This document shows positions 56,993 to 64,000 of a stretch of 64,000 nucleotides of DNA, piece by piece. The notes under the pieces are model-generated. The model saw only the letters and a program-made list of their open reading frames with translations. It did no database searches and had not been told where the DNA came from. The translations under genes were made by a program, and so were the position numbers. Every line of letters starts with the position of its first letter. Position 1 is the first letter of the stretch. Origin of the DNA: Rhodococcus aetherivorans (GTDB taxonomy: Bacteria > Actinomycetota > Actinomycetes > Mycobacteriales > Mycobacteriaceae); the NCBI RefSeq assembly GCF_011058165.1, contig NZ_JAALEG010000004.1, positions 94,852 through 158,851 of the forward strand, in the 5' to 3' direction.

Positions 56993-58207
56993 GTGAGGAG
57001 CCAGCCCCATGTGCTTGGAATCGTGCTCGCCGGCGGCGAGGGCAAACGCCTGTATCCGCTGACGGCGGACCGCGCGAAACCGGCGGTACCGTTCGGCGGT
57101 GCCTACCGACTGATCGACTTCGTGCTGAGCAACCTGGTCAACGCCGGGTTCCTGCGGATCTGCGTGCTGACCCAGTACAAGTCCCATTCGCTGGACCGGC
57201 ACATCTCCCAGACCTGGCGCCTGTCGGGCTTCACCGGCGAGTACATCACCCCGGTGCCGGCGCAGCAGCGGCTCGGGCCGCGCTGGTACACCGGCAGCGC
57301 CGACGCCATCCTCCAGTCGCTCAACCTCGTCTACGACGAGGATCCGGAGTACATCGTGGTGTTCGGCGCCGACCACGTCTACCGGATGGACCCGGAGCAG
57401 ATGGTGAGCCAGCACATCGAGTCCGGCGCGGGCGTGACCGTCGCCGGCATCCGGGTACCCCGCAGCGAGGCGTTCGCGTTCGGTTGCATCGACACCGACG
57501 AGCAGGGCCGCATCACCCAGTTCCTCGAAAAGCCCGCGCACCCGCCCGGCACCCCGGACGATCCCAACGTCACCTTCGCCTCGATGGGCAACTACGTCTT
57601 CACCACCAAGGTGCTGGTGGAGGCGCTGCGGGCGGACTCCGAGAACCCGGACTCGGACCACGACATGGGCGGCGACATCATCCCCGCCCTCGTCGCGCAG
57701 GGCGCCGCGCACGTCTACGACTTCAACGACAACGTCGTGCCGGGCGCCACCGAACGCGACCGTGGCTACTGGCGCGACGTCGGCACCCTCGACGCGTTCT
57801 ACGACGCGCACATGGACCTGGTGTCGGTGCACCCGATCTTCAACCTCTACAACCGGCGCTGGCCGATCCGCGGCGCCTCCGAGATGTGGCCCCCGGCGAA
57901 ATTCGTCCAGGGCGGTCTCGCGCAGGAGTCGATCGTCGGATCGGGCAGCATCCTGTCGGCCGCCACCGTCCGCAACTCGGTGCTCAGCTCCAACGTCATG
58001 ATCGAGGACGGCGCCACCGTCGAGGGCAGTGTCCTGATGCCGGGCGTGCGCATCGGCAAGGGCGCGGTCGTGCGGCGCGCGATCCTCGACAAGAACGTCG
58101 TCGTCGGCGACGGCGAGATCATCGGCGTGGACCTCGAACGCGACCGGCAGCGCTTCGCCGTCAGCAGCGGCGGCGTCGTCGCCATCGGCAAGGGCGTGTG
58201 GATCTGA
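56993..58207 (+). CDS. glgC: ADP-glucose pyrophosphorylase GlgC
   Basis: A 404-residue nucleotidyltransferase that makes ADP-glucose from glucose-1-phosphate and [31 protein letters not shown] is the pyrophosphorylase loop, [10 protein letters not shown] and [10 protein letters not shown] follow, and the C-terminal left-handed beta-helix regulatory domain begins near residue 300. Full length and divergent from glgM, so precursor and polymer-building steps are adjacent. Leaderless-type GTG start. Confidence 0.97.
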   Translation: MRSQPHVLGIVLAGGEGKRLYPLTADRAKPAVPFGGAYRLIDFVLSNLVNAGFLRICVLTQYKSHSLDRHISQTWRLSGFTGEYITPVPAQQRLGPRWYTGSADAILQSLNLVYDEDPEYIVVFGADHVYRMDPEQMVSQHIESGAGVTVAGIRVPRSEAFAFGCIDTDEQGRITQFLEKPAHPPGTPDDPNVTFASMGNYVFTTKVLVEALRADSENPDSDHDMGGDIIPALVAQGAAHVYDFNDNVVPGATERDRGYWRDVGTLDAFYDAHMDLVSVHPIFNLYNRRWPIRGASEMWPPAKFVQGGLAQESIVGSGSILSAATVRNSVLSSNVMIEDGATVEGSVLMPGVRIGKGAVVRRAILDKNVVVGDGEIIGVDLERDRQRFAVSSGGVVAIGKGVWI

Positions 58208-58226
58208 TCGGGGCGTGCGCCGGGGC

Positions 58227-58856
58227 CTAGAGCTTGGCGGCGCAGAGCAGCCCGTCGCCCACCGGCAGCAGCACCGGTGCGAGACGCTCGTCGGTCACCA
58301 CGGCCCGCGTCGCCTCTCGGACGGCGAGGACGGCGGAGTCACGCTCGCCCGGGTCGGCGACGCGGCCGCAGAGCAGCGCGTTGTGCAGCACGATGACCCC
58401 GCCCGGTCGCAACAGCCGCACGCCCTCGCGGACGTAGTGCGGATGATCGGCGGGGGTGGCGTCGACGAAGACCAGGTCGTAGGCAGAGTCGGCCAGCCGT
58501 GGCAGCACGTCCAGCGCGCGCCCGTTGATCAGCCGGGTGCGGGAGGCCGTGACGCCGGCCTCCCGGAACGCGGTCTTGGCGGCACGCTGATGCTCGGGCT
58601 CGCTGTCGATGGTGGTGAGGACGCCGTCCTCGCGCAGGCCCCGCAGCAGCCAGAGTCCGCTGACGCCGGCGCCGGTGCCGACCTCGACGACGGTCCGTGC
58701 GTCGAGCATGCGGGTGAACATCGCCAGGGCCGCGCCCACTGCTGCCGGGATCGGATCTGCGCCGAGATCGAGGGCACGCTCACGCGCCAGGGCGAGGTTC
58801 TCGTCCTCGGTGACGTTCTCGACGTGGGCCAGGATCCGTTCGGCATTCGTGTGCAC
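58227..58856 (-). CDS. SAM-dependent O-methyltransferase, Rv1220c-like
   Basis: A 209-residue class I methyltransferase of the catechol/caffeoyl-CoA O-methyltransferase type. [19 protein letters not shown] (about residues 58-76) is the SAM site, [11 protein letters not shown] follows and [14 protein letters not shown] carries the metal-binding Asp. Same position and divergence from sigE as Rv1220c. GTG 58856 fits a leaderless start (TAACCT, 7 bases). The acceptor is unknown. Confidence 0.9.
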   Translation of the reverse strand: MHTNAERILAHVENVTEDENLALARERALDLGADPIPAAVGAALAMFTRMLDARTVVEVGTGAGVSGLWLLRGLREDGVLTTIDSEPEHQRAAKTAFREAGVTASRTRLINGRALDVLPRLADSAYDLVFVDATPADHPHYVREGVRLLRPGGVIVLHNALLCGRVADPGERDSAVLAVREATRAVVTDERLAPVLLPVGDGLLCAAKL

Positions 58857-58863
58857 CCCAGTG

Positions 58864-58869
58864 AGGTTA
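58864..58869 (-). promoter_or_regulatory. -10 box of a probable leaderless transcript (Rv1220c-like gene)
   Basis: On the minus strand TAACCT ends 7 bases before GTG 58856. Confidence 0.5.
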
Positions 58870-59015
58870 TCGTCGCCGGGGGCCGGTCGCAGGCAGGCGC
58901 GCACGGCGGGTGGATTCTCAGGCGATGCTCAGGTTGCTCATATCGGCACCACATCCCCGTGCGTGAGGGTGTAGATACCACATCAGACCGCACCGACAGC
59001 GCGATCGGGGTACCG

Positions 59016-59041
59016 GGAACAAGCCGGCGCCCTCGGGTGTT
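59016..59041 (+). promoter_or_regulatory. ECF-type promoter upstream of sigE
   Basis: GGAAC (59016-59020), 18 bases, then GTT (59039-59041), about 60 bp upstream of the sigE ATG. It matches the GGAAC-N18-GTT layout of SigE/SigH-class promoters and would allow autoregulation. Confidence 0.4.
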
Positions 59042-59100
59042 GGACGAAGACACCGACACCCACGATCAGCGGTCCCGAAGAGGAGGATCCAGCGATCCAC

Positions 59101-59727
59101 ATGGCCGATTCCCCCCAGCTCCCCAGCCCCGACGCCGAGCCCACGGCCGACGTCGAGCTCACCGGCACGGCAGTGTTCGACGCCACCGGTGACCGTGCGG
59201 TGATGCCGTCGTGGGACGAGCTGGTGCGCGAGCACGGCGACCGGGTGTACCGGCTCGCCTACCGCTTGTCCGGAAACGCGCAGGACGCCGAGGACCTCAC
59301 CCAGGACACGTTCATCCGGGTCTTCCGCTCGCTGCAGAACTACCAGCCGGGCACCTTCGAGGGCTGGTTGCACCGCATCACCACCAACCTGTTCCTCGAC
59401 ATGGTCCGGCGCCGCAACCGCATCCGCATGGAGGCGCTGCCCGAGGACTACGACCGCGTGCCCTCCGAGGGCCCCGACCCCGAGCAGATCTACCACGATG
59501 CCCGGCTCGGCGCCGACCTGCAGTCCGCCCTGGACTCGCTGGCGCCGGACTATCGTGCTGCTGTCGTCCTGTGTGACATCGAAGGCCTGTCCTACGAGGA
59601 GATCGGTGCCACACTGGGAGTCAAGCTCGGCACGGTGCGCAGCCGCATCCATCGCGGACGGCAGGCGCTGCGTGAGCACCTGCGCGAGCATGGGAAGGTC
59701 GAAGTCGGTCGAGTCGATGCGGGGTAG
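59101..59727 (+). CDS. sigE: ECF sigma factor SigE
   Basis: A 208-residue envelope-stress sigma factor. Region 2 (about residues 45-110) includes [34 protein letters not shown], and region 4 (about 140-195) [31 protein letters not shown]. The ATG has GAGGAGG upstream. The M. tuberculosis protein has longer start forms; I see no convincing earlier in-frame start. It is followed by rseA, htrA and tatB in the mycobacterial order. Confidence 0.95.
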   Translation: MADSPQLPSPDAEPTADVELTGTAVFDATGDRAVMPSWDELVREHGDRVYRLAYRLSGNAQDAEDLTQDTFIRVFRSLQNYQPGTFEGWLHRITTNLFLDMVRRRNRIRMEALPEDYDRVPSEGPDPEQIYHDARLGADLQSALDSLAPDYRAAVVLCDIEGLSYEEIGATLGVKLGTVRSRIHRGRQALREHLREHGKVEVGRVDAG

Positions 59728-59743
59728 CCGCCAGGAGGATTTC

Positions 59744-60097
59744 ATGACGAGGGCACACCCGACCCGCCGGTTCGGTTCCACGGAGCACCTGGCGAGTGAG
59801 GCTGTGGCAGCGTACGTGGACGGCGAACTGCGGATGAACGCGTATCTCCGGGCGGCCGAGCACCTGGCCGTGTGCCCGGAGTGCGCCACGGAGGTCGAGG
59901 CCCAGCAGCAGGCCCGGCGCGCGTTGCGCGACGCCGCCCGGACGGCGCCGCCCCCGATGCCGAGTTCCCTCCTGGGTGCCCTCGCCGACATCCCGCAGCA
60001 CCACCAGGACCTGTCCGCGCCCGGCTTCGGGGGAGTGCTGGCGGCCGACCAGTCCTGGCCCGCCGGGCGGCGCTGGCCGATCCGTTGGCGCCGTTGA
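59744..60097 (+). CDS. rseA: Anti-sigma factor RseA
   Basis: A 117-residue cytosolic anti-sigma factor of SigE. The zinc-associated motif is H-x3-C-x2-C (HLAVCPECA, about residues 40-48) in an ASD/ZAS domain with AAYVDGELRMNAYL. In mycobacteria RseA is released by reduction or proteolysis under stress. AGGAGG precedes ATG 59744, 16 bp after sigE. It is shorter than Rv1222 (about 154 residues by memory). Confidence 0.92.
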   Translation: MTRAHPTRRFGSTEHLASEAVAAYVDGELRMNAYLRAAEHLAVCPECATEVEAQQQARRALRDAARTAPPPMPSSLLGALADIPQHHQDLSAPGFGGVLAADQSWPAGRRWPIRWRR

Positions 60098-60139
60098 CGG
60101 TGCTCGCGTCCTTCCGCGCCGTGATCGACCCGCGACGGT

Positions 60140-60156
60140 CGGTGGCGGTGCCACCG
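60140..60156 (+). terminator. Hairpin between rseA and htrA
   Basis: CGGTGGC (60140-60146), 3 bases, GCCACCG (60150-60156), 43 bp after the rseA stop. No U-tract follows. It may partly separate the sigE-rseA unit from htrA, or be an operator beside the -10 box at 60168. Confidence 0.4.
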
Positions 60157-60167
60157 GTGCCATCGGT

Positions 60168-60173
60168 GATACT
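60168..60173 (+). promoter_or_regulatory. -10 box driving a leaderless mini-ORF upstream of htrA
   Basis: GATACT, 7 bases, then GTG 60181. The transcript would begin at the mini-ORF start codon and read into htrA. Confidence 0.4.
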
Positions 60174-60180
60174 GGGCACC

Positions 60181-60216
60181 GTGACTGACGGACACGGGGG
60201 AGACGGGCACGCGTGA
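60181..60216 (+). CDS. 11-codon leader ORF ending on the htrA start codon
   Basis: GTG 60181 opens a frame encoding (M)TDGHGGDGHA with TGA at 60214-60216. That stop overlaps the htrA GTG (60213) in a GTGA junction. The peptide is Gly/His/Asp-rich and could bind metal, but its main role may be translational coupling to htrA. Support: leaderless -10 spacing and the exact overlap. There is no expression evidence. Confidence 0.4.
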   Translation: MTDGHGGDGHA

Positions 60217-61739
60217 CAGCGGAATCAGTGGAGTCCGAGCGCCGGGCCGCCTCGACGTCGGACACGGACGGCGCTCCCGCGCCGGGCGTGTCGCACCGCG
60301 CCGACGCCCCGCGCCTGCAGCCCCGCCCGGTCTATCGCCCGGACGTCGACGCCGCCGCCAGCAGCGTCTTCGGCCGGCCGGCCGGTACGACGGGCTCGTT
60401 CGGCCGGTCCGCCGAGGAACGGGCCGCGGAGCCGCGGGTCGGCCACGGTGCGCCCGCCGATCCGGTGCTGGCCGAGGCGTTCGGCCGACCCGTGGGCACC
60501 TCCGAGATCCTGCAGCGGCCCCCGGCCGACCCGGATGCCGAGACCGATGCGGACGGCCCCGAGCCCGACCCGTGGCGCGACCCCACGACGAACGTGCGCC
60601 TGGGCGCGCCTGCGCAGGCCCGCGACGAGCGCCCGCTGCCGCCCGCCCCCAAGCTCACGCTGCGGGAAGTCCTCTTCGGCGGTCGGATCGAGACCCGCGC
60701 CCTCGCGACGCTGGCGGCGGTCGCGCTGACCATCGGCATGATCGGCGGTCTCGTCGTCGCGCTGATCACGTCCGACACCGGCTCCCTCACCAGCCGCAGC
60801 GTGACGCTGGCCCAGGTGGAGCAGGACGGCGACCTGCCGACCGGGCAGGTGGCCCGCGTGGCCGACGCGGTGCTGCCCGCCGTCGTCTCCATCCAGGTCA
60901 CCGTCGGCGACGAGTCCGGCACCGGGTCCGGTGTCGTGATCGACGGTGCCGGATACATCGTCACCAACAACCACGTGATCTCGATGGCCGCGACCGGTCC
61001 GGACGCGAAGATCCAGGTCACTTTCAACGACGGCACCAAGGTGCCCGCACAGATCGTCGGGCGCGACATCAAGACCGACCTGGCAGTGCTCTCCGTCGAC
61101 GTGGACAACCTCACGGTCGCCGAACTGGGCCGTTCCGGGGACGTGCAGGTCGGTGAGGACGTCATCGCCGTGGGTTCGCCGCTCGGGTTGAGCAAGACCG
61201 TCACCCGCGGCATCGTCAGCGCCCTCAACCGGCCGATGCGCCTGGGCGGTCAGGGCACCGACACCGACGCCGTGATCGACGCGGTGCAAACCGACGCCTC
61301 CATCAACCCCGGCAACTCCGGCGGCCCGCTCGTCGACGCCGAGGGCCGCGTCATCGGCATCAACTCGGCCATCAAGACCGAGACCGGCGGTTCCGTCGGT
61401 CTGGGGTTCGCCATTCCCATCGACGACGTCACCGCCGTCACCCAGGAACTGATCCGCACCGGCGCGATGCGTCATCCGGAGATCGGCGTCAACGCCCGCA
61501 GCGTCGTCAACGACGTCGCCAGCGGCGCCGAGGTGGCCAACGTGCAGGAGGGCAGCCCCGCGCAGCAGGCCGGGATCGTCGAGGGCGACGTGATCGTCAA
61601 GGTCGGGGACCGCGAGGTCACCAGCGCGGACGAGCTGGTCGTCGCGGTCCACGCCCAGAAGATCGGCGAGCCGGTGACGGTGCAGCTGGTCCGCTCGGGC
61701 CGTCTCGTGGACGTGCAGGTGACCCCGCAGTCCGACTGA
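60213..61739 (+). CDS. htrA: Membrane-anchored HtrA/DegP-type serine protease
   Basis: A 508-residue protease of envelope quality control. A ~165-residue Pro/Ala-rich cytosolic N-terminus precedes one helix (about residues 168-188). The trypsin-like domain has His in TNNHVIS (~253), Asp in KTDLAVLS (~288) and Ser in NPGNSGGPL (~368). A PDZ domain follows (about 410-505, NVQEGSPAQQAGIVEGDVIVKV). It matches Rv1223 in the SigE regulon block. GTG 60213 has GGGGGAGA upstream and overlaps a leader ORF. Confidence 0.95.
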   Translation: MTAESVESERRAASTSDTDGAPAPGVSHRADAPRLQPRPVYRPDVDAAASSVFGRPAGTTGSFGRSAEERAAEPRVGHGAPADPVLAEAFGRPVGTSEILQRPPADPDAETDADGPEPDPWRDPTTNVRLGAPAQARDERPLPPAPKLTLREVLFGGRIETRALATLAAVALTIGMIGGLVVALITSDTGSLTSRSVTLAQVEQDGDLPTGQVARVADAVLPAVVSIQVTVGDESGTGSGVVIDGAGYIVTNNHVISMAATGPDAKIQVTFNDGTKVPAQIVGRDIKTDLAVLSVDVDNLTVAELGRSGDVQVGEDVIAVGSPLGLSKTVTRGIVSALNRPMRLGGQGTDTDAVIDAVQTDASINPGNSGGPLVDAEGRVIGINSAIKTETGGSVGLGFAIPIDDVTAVTQELIRTGAMRHPEIGVNARSVVNDVASGAEVANVQEGSPAQQAGIVEGDVIVKVGDREVTSADELVVAVHAQKIGEPVTVQLVRSGRLVDVQVTPQSD

Positions 61740-61811
61740 CCGTCGGCTCCCTGTTCGCTGGGAATTCGCTGTGACCTGGGTCCTCCGGGCTGCGAACGGC
61801 GCGGCACCACG

Positions 61812-61817
61812 TACCCT
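61812..61817 (+). promoter_or_regulatory. -10 box of a probable leaderless transcript (tatB)
   Basis: TACCCT, 6 bases, then GTG 61824. Confidence 0.5.
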
Positions 61818-61823
61818 GGAGCG

Positions 61824-62204
61824 GTGTTCGGCAACATCGGTTGGGGCGAATTCATGGTCCTCCTCGTCGCGGCGCTCGTGGTCCTCGGCCCCGAGCGGCT
61901 GCCCGGCGCGGTGTCGTGGGTGACCAAGTCGCTGCGGCAGGTCCGCGACTACGCGTCCGGCGCGAAGGAGCAGCTGAAGGAGGAGCTGGGCCCCGAGTTC
62001 GACGACCTGCGTCAACCCCTGTCCGAACTCAACGAGCTGCGCGGCATGACGCCCAAGGCGGTCATCACCAAGCACCTGCTGGACGGCGACGACTCGCTGC
62101 TCACCGGCAACTTCGACAAGCCCGGCACCAAGCCGGTGAGCAAGCCCGTCCCGCCGCCGCTGGCGGCCGGGGAGAAGCCCCCCATCGACTCCGACGCGAC
62201 GTAG
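61824..62204 (+). CDS. tatB: Sec-independent translocase component TatB
   Basis: A 126-residue Tat translocase subunit. [30 protein letters not shown] is the TatA/B-type signal-anchor with the conserved Glu and the GPERLP hinge. The amphipathic helix follows (about residues 25-55), then a polar, proline-rich tail. Same position as Rv1224 after htrA. Leaderless-type start. Confidence 0.95.
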   Translation: MFGNIGWGEFMVLLVAALVVLGPERLPGAVSWVTKSLRQVRDYASGAKEQLKEELGPEFDDLRQPLSELNELRGMTPKAVITKHLLDGDDSLLTGNFDKPGTKPVSKPVPPPLAAGEKPPIDSDAT

Positions 62205-62218
62205 GCCGCTGCGCGGCC

Positions 62219-62280
62219 GGTGTGTCCTTCGGGCGGCAGGAGCAACGTAAAGGGCACACCGGCGCCGCAGGCGCCTACAG
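62219..62280. repeat. 62-bp double-hairpin element, copy 2
   Basis: The outer stem GGTGTGTCC pairs with GGGCACACC and the inner stem is GGCGCC-GCA-GGCGCC. It ends in CTACAG, the last Leu codon and stop of mrp on the minus strand, exactly as copy 1 does for fumarase. Compared with copy 1, position 5/38 changes C-G to T-A and position 47/53 changes G-C to C-G, both keeping the pairs. Confidence 0.8.
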
Positions 62281-63408
62281 GTGGCGGGTGGTGTCGATCC
62301 CCAGCGACATGCCGGCCAGGCCGCGGCGCCGCACGGCGAGCTTCTCGGCGATCTCGCGCAGCGCCGTACCCGCAGGCGACTCGGGGGCGCTGAGAACGAT
62401 CGGGGTGCCGGCGTCACCGGCCTCGCGCACCGCCGGATCGAGCGGGATCTGGCCCAGCAGCGGGACGGTCGCGCCGACGGCGCGGGTGAGCCGCTCGGAG
62501 ACGGCCTGACCGCCGCCCGTGCCGAACACGTCCATCCGGGTACCGTCGGGCAGTTCGAGCCACGACATGTTCTCCACGACGCCGACGATGCGCTGGCGGG
62601 TCTGCAGCGCGATGGAGCCGGCCCGTTCGGCGACCTCCGCGGCGGCCTGCTGCGGCGTGGTGACGACGAGGATCTCGGCGCCCGGGATCAGCTGCGCGAC
62701 GGAGATCGCCACGTCGCCGGTGCCGGGCGGCAGGTCGAGCAGCAGCACGTCCAGATCGCCCCAGAACACGTCGGCGAGGAACTGCTGCAGCGCACGGTGC
62801 AGCATCGGTCCGCGCCAGACCACGGGCGTGTTGCCCTGGGTGAACTGGGCGATGGAGATCATCTTCACGTCGTGCGCGACGGGCGGCATGATCATCCGCT
62901 CCACCTGGGTGGGCTTGGCGTCGGTGCCGAGCATCCGTGGGATGGAATGGCCGTAGATGTCGGCGTCGAGCACGCCGACGGACAGGCCCCGCGCGGCCAT
63001 CGCGGCGGCGAGGTTGACCGTGACGGAGGACTTGCCGACCCCGCCCTTGCCGGAGGCCACCGCGTAGACGCGGGTGAGCGAGCCGGGCTGGGCGAACGGG
63101 ATGACCGGCTCGGTGGAGTCGCCGCGCAGCGACTTGCGCAGCTCGGTGCGCTGCTCGTCGGTCATGACGCCGAGCTCGACGCGCACGGCGGAGACCCCGG
63201 CGACGTCGGCGACGGCCTTGGTGACGCGGTCGGTGATCTCGGTGCGCAGCGGACAGCCGGCGGTTGTCAGGTAGATGCCGACGTCGACGCTGCCGTCGCC
63301 GCCGATCTCGATGCTCTTGACCATGCCGAGCTCGGTGATGGGCTTGCGGATCTCGGGATCCTGAACCCGCGCCAGGGCGCTGCGAACGTCGGACTCGCTG
63401 ACTGCCAT
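62275..63408 (-). CDS. mrp: Iron-sulfur cluster carrier Mrp/ApbC
   Basis: A 377-residue P-loop ATPase. An N-terminal MIP18/DUF59 domain (about residues 1-85) precedes the deviant Walker A ASGKGGVGKSSVTVNLAAA (about 117-135), the DADIYGHSIPRMLG segment and the switch II LLLDLPPGTGDVAI. It carries Fe-S clusters to apo-proteins. TACGAT 7 bases before ATG 63408 suggests a leaderless transcript. It matches Rv1229c. Confidence 0.95.
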   Translation of the reverse strand: MAVSESDVRSALARVQDPEIRKPITELGMVKSIEIGGDGSVDVGIYLTTAGCPLRTEITDRVTKAVADVAGVSAVRVELGVMTDEQRTELRKSLRGDSTEPVIPFAQPGSLTRVYAVASGKGGVGKSSVTVNLAAAMAARGLSVGVLDADIYGHSIPRMLGTDAKPTQVERMIMPPVAHDVKMISIAQFTQGNTPVVWRGPMLHRALQQFLADVFWGDLDVLLLDLPPGTGDVAISVAQLIPGAEILVVTTPQQAAAEVAERAGSIALQTRQRIVGVVENMSWLELPDGTRMDVFGTGGGQAVSERLTRAVGATVPLLGQIPLDPAVREAGDAGTPIVLSAPESPAGTALREIAEKLAVRRRGLAGMSLGIDTTRHL

Positions 63409-63415
63409 GGCATCA

Positions 63416-63421
63416 ATCGTA
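63416..63421 (-). promoter_or_regulatory. -10 box of a probable leaderless transcript (mrp)
   Basis: On the minus strand TACGAT lies 7 bases before ATG 63408. The box is within 13 bp of the upstream gene stop. Confidence 0.4.
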
Positions 63422-63433
63422 GGGGGCGCCCGA

Positions 63434-64000
63434 TCAGTGGATGCGCGGCAGGTCCGCCGCGCTGGGGGTGACACCGGTCGAATAGGCGGCCGACCAGGCG
63501 AGCACGTTGGCAACGTATGCCATGGAGTTGTTGTAGCGATGGATGGCCTTGGTGGCCTGCGCGATGTCGTGCATGTTGTTTCCGCCGTCGCACAGGTACT
63601 TGGCGGTGGTGAGGGTGGAGTCGTACAGGTTCTGCGGGTCGGCGTCGCCGTCGCCGTCACCGTCACCGGCGTAGAGCTTCCACGTGGACGGGATGAACTG
63701 CATGGGGCCGACCGCCCGGTCGTAGACGGTGTCGCCGTCCAGGGTGCCGCCGTCGGTGTCACGGATGACGGCCTGGCCGCGCAGGCTGCCGTCGAGGGGC
63801 AGGCCGATCACGGGTTCGAGGAGGTTGCCCTTGTCGTCGGCCTTGCCGCCCTTGGCGTGGCCGGACTCGACCTGGCCGATGCCGGCGAGCAGCGTCCAGT
63901 ACATGTTGCAGCCGGGGTTCTCGGCGGCGAGGATCCGCTCGGCGTTCTGGTAGGCGGCGAAGTTGATGCCGGGGATCCCGAGGGGGCCGGGCTGCAGCGG
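63434..64000 (-). CDS. Lytic transglycosylase-like protein (Rv1230c-like), 5' end missing
   Basis: The C-terminal 188 residues of an SLT-like peptidoglycan-cleaving protein; the frame is open to the right edge. LLAGIGQVESGHAKGG carries the catalytic Glu, and VGPMQFIPSTWKLYAGDGDGDGDADPQNLYDSTLTTAKYLC is the actinobacterial SLT core with a DGDGD calcium-like loop. It lies 25 bp upstream of mrp on the same strand. The N-terminal signal is outside the window. Confidence 0.88.
   Translation of the reverse strand, partial: PLQPGPLGIPGINFAAYQNAERILAAENPGCNMYWTLLAGIGQVESGHAKGGKADDKGNLLEPVIGLPLDGSLRGQAVIRDTDGGTLDGDTVYDRAVGPMQFIPSTWKLYAGDGDGDGDADPQNLYDSTLTTAKYLCDGGNNMHDIAQATKAIHRYNNSMAYVANVLAWSAAYSTGVTPSAADLPRIH

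Overview
The window is high-GC actinobacterial chromosome, most likely from Rhodococcus or a close relative in the Mycobacteriales. From about 20.6 kb to the right edge the gene order follows the Mycobacterium tuberculosis Rv1159-Rv1230c backbone as I remember it: pimE, Rv1159A, mutT2, typA, lpqW, mshB, Rv1171, fbiC, fdxC, dapC, rocA, proline dehydrogenase, fadD36, dapD, dapE, two LOG genes, fadD6, folP2, gpgS, Rv1209, tagA, Rv1211, glgM, glgC, Rv1220c, sigE, rseA, htrA, tatB, mrp, Rv1230c. The genus is inferred from gene content; there is no rRNA gene to test it.

Bases 1-7424 hold a catabolic cluster: the end of a two-component phenol or 4-hydroxyphenylacetate hydroxylase and its flavin reductase, a tautomerase, an atypical SDR protein, a hydroxymuconic-semialdehyde-type dehydrogenase, 4-hydroxy-2-oxovalerate aldolase, acylating acetaldehyde dehydrogenase and a divergently read extradiol (catechol 2,3-) dioxygenase. 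Together they would hydroxylate a phenol, cleave the catechol by the meta route and deliver pyruvate and acetyl-CoA. No decarboxylase or hydratase for the middle steps is present in the window. Bases 7.5-20.3 kb are a mosaic of less conserved genes: an ECF41/SigJ-type sigma factor facing a carboxymuconolactone-decarboxylase-like gene, class I fumarase, a CPBP protease, a 2H phosphoesterase, an XRE regulator, a mismatch glycosylase, an Mrr homologue without its expected catalytic Gln/Lys, a DUF1906 protein, an MFS pump, a protein with Ser at every third residue, and a secreted protein.

Bases 20.6-64 kb are core metabolism and envelope biology: phosphatidylinositol mannosides (pimE, lpqW), mycothiol (mshB), coenzyme F420 (fbiC), lysine/DAP synthesis (dapC, dapD, dapE), proline catabolism, fatty-acid activation (fadD36, fadD6), alpha-glucan and methylglucose polysaccharide precursors (gpgS, glgM, glgC), DNA repair (udgB, tagA, mutT2) and the sigE-rseA-htrA-tatB envelope-stress block. 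Translational coupling through GTGA/ATGA overlaps is common. About a dozen genes start 6-7 nt after a TANNNT-like -10 box, suggesting leaderless transcripts.

I saw no insertion sequence, prophage, CRISPR array, tRNA or rRNA. The points most worth a second look are a 62-bp double-hairpin element present twice with covarying stem bases, a leaderless mini-ORF that ends on the htrA start codon, the oppositely oriented ECF41-type promoter pair, the degenerate Mrr homologue, the (X-X-Ser)24 protein, and a small ORF behind a long inverted repeat at the position where M. tuberculosis has a PE gene.
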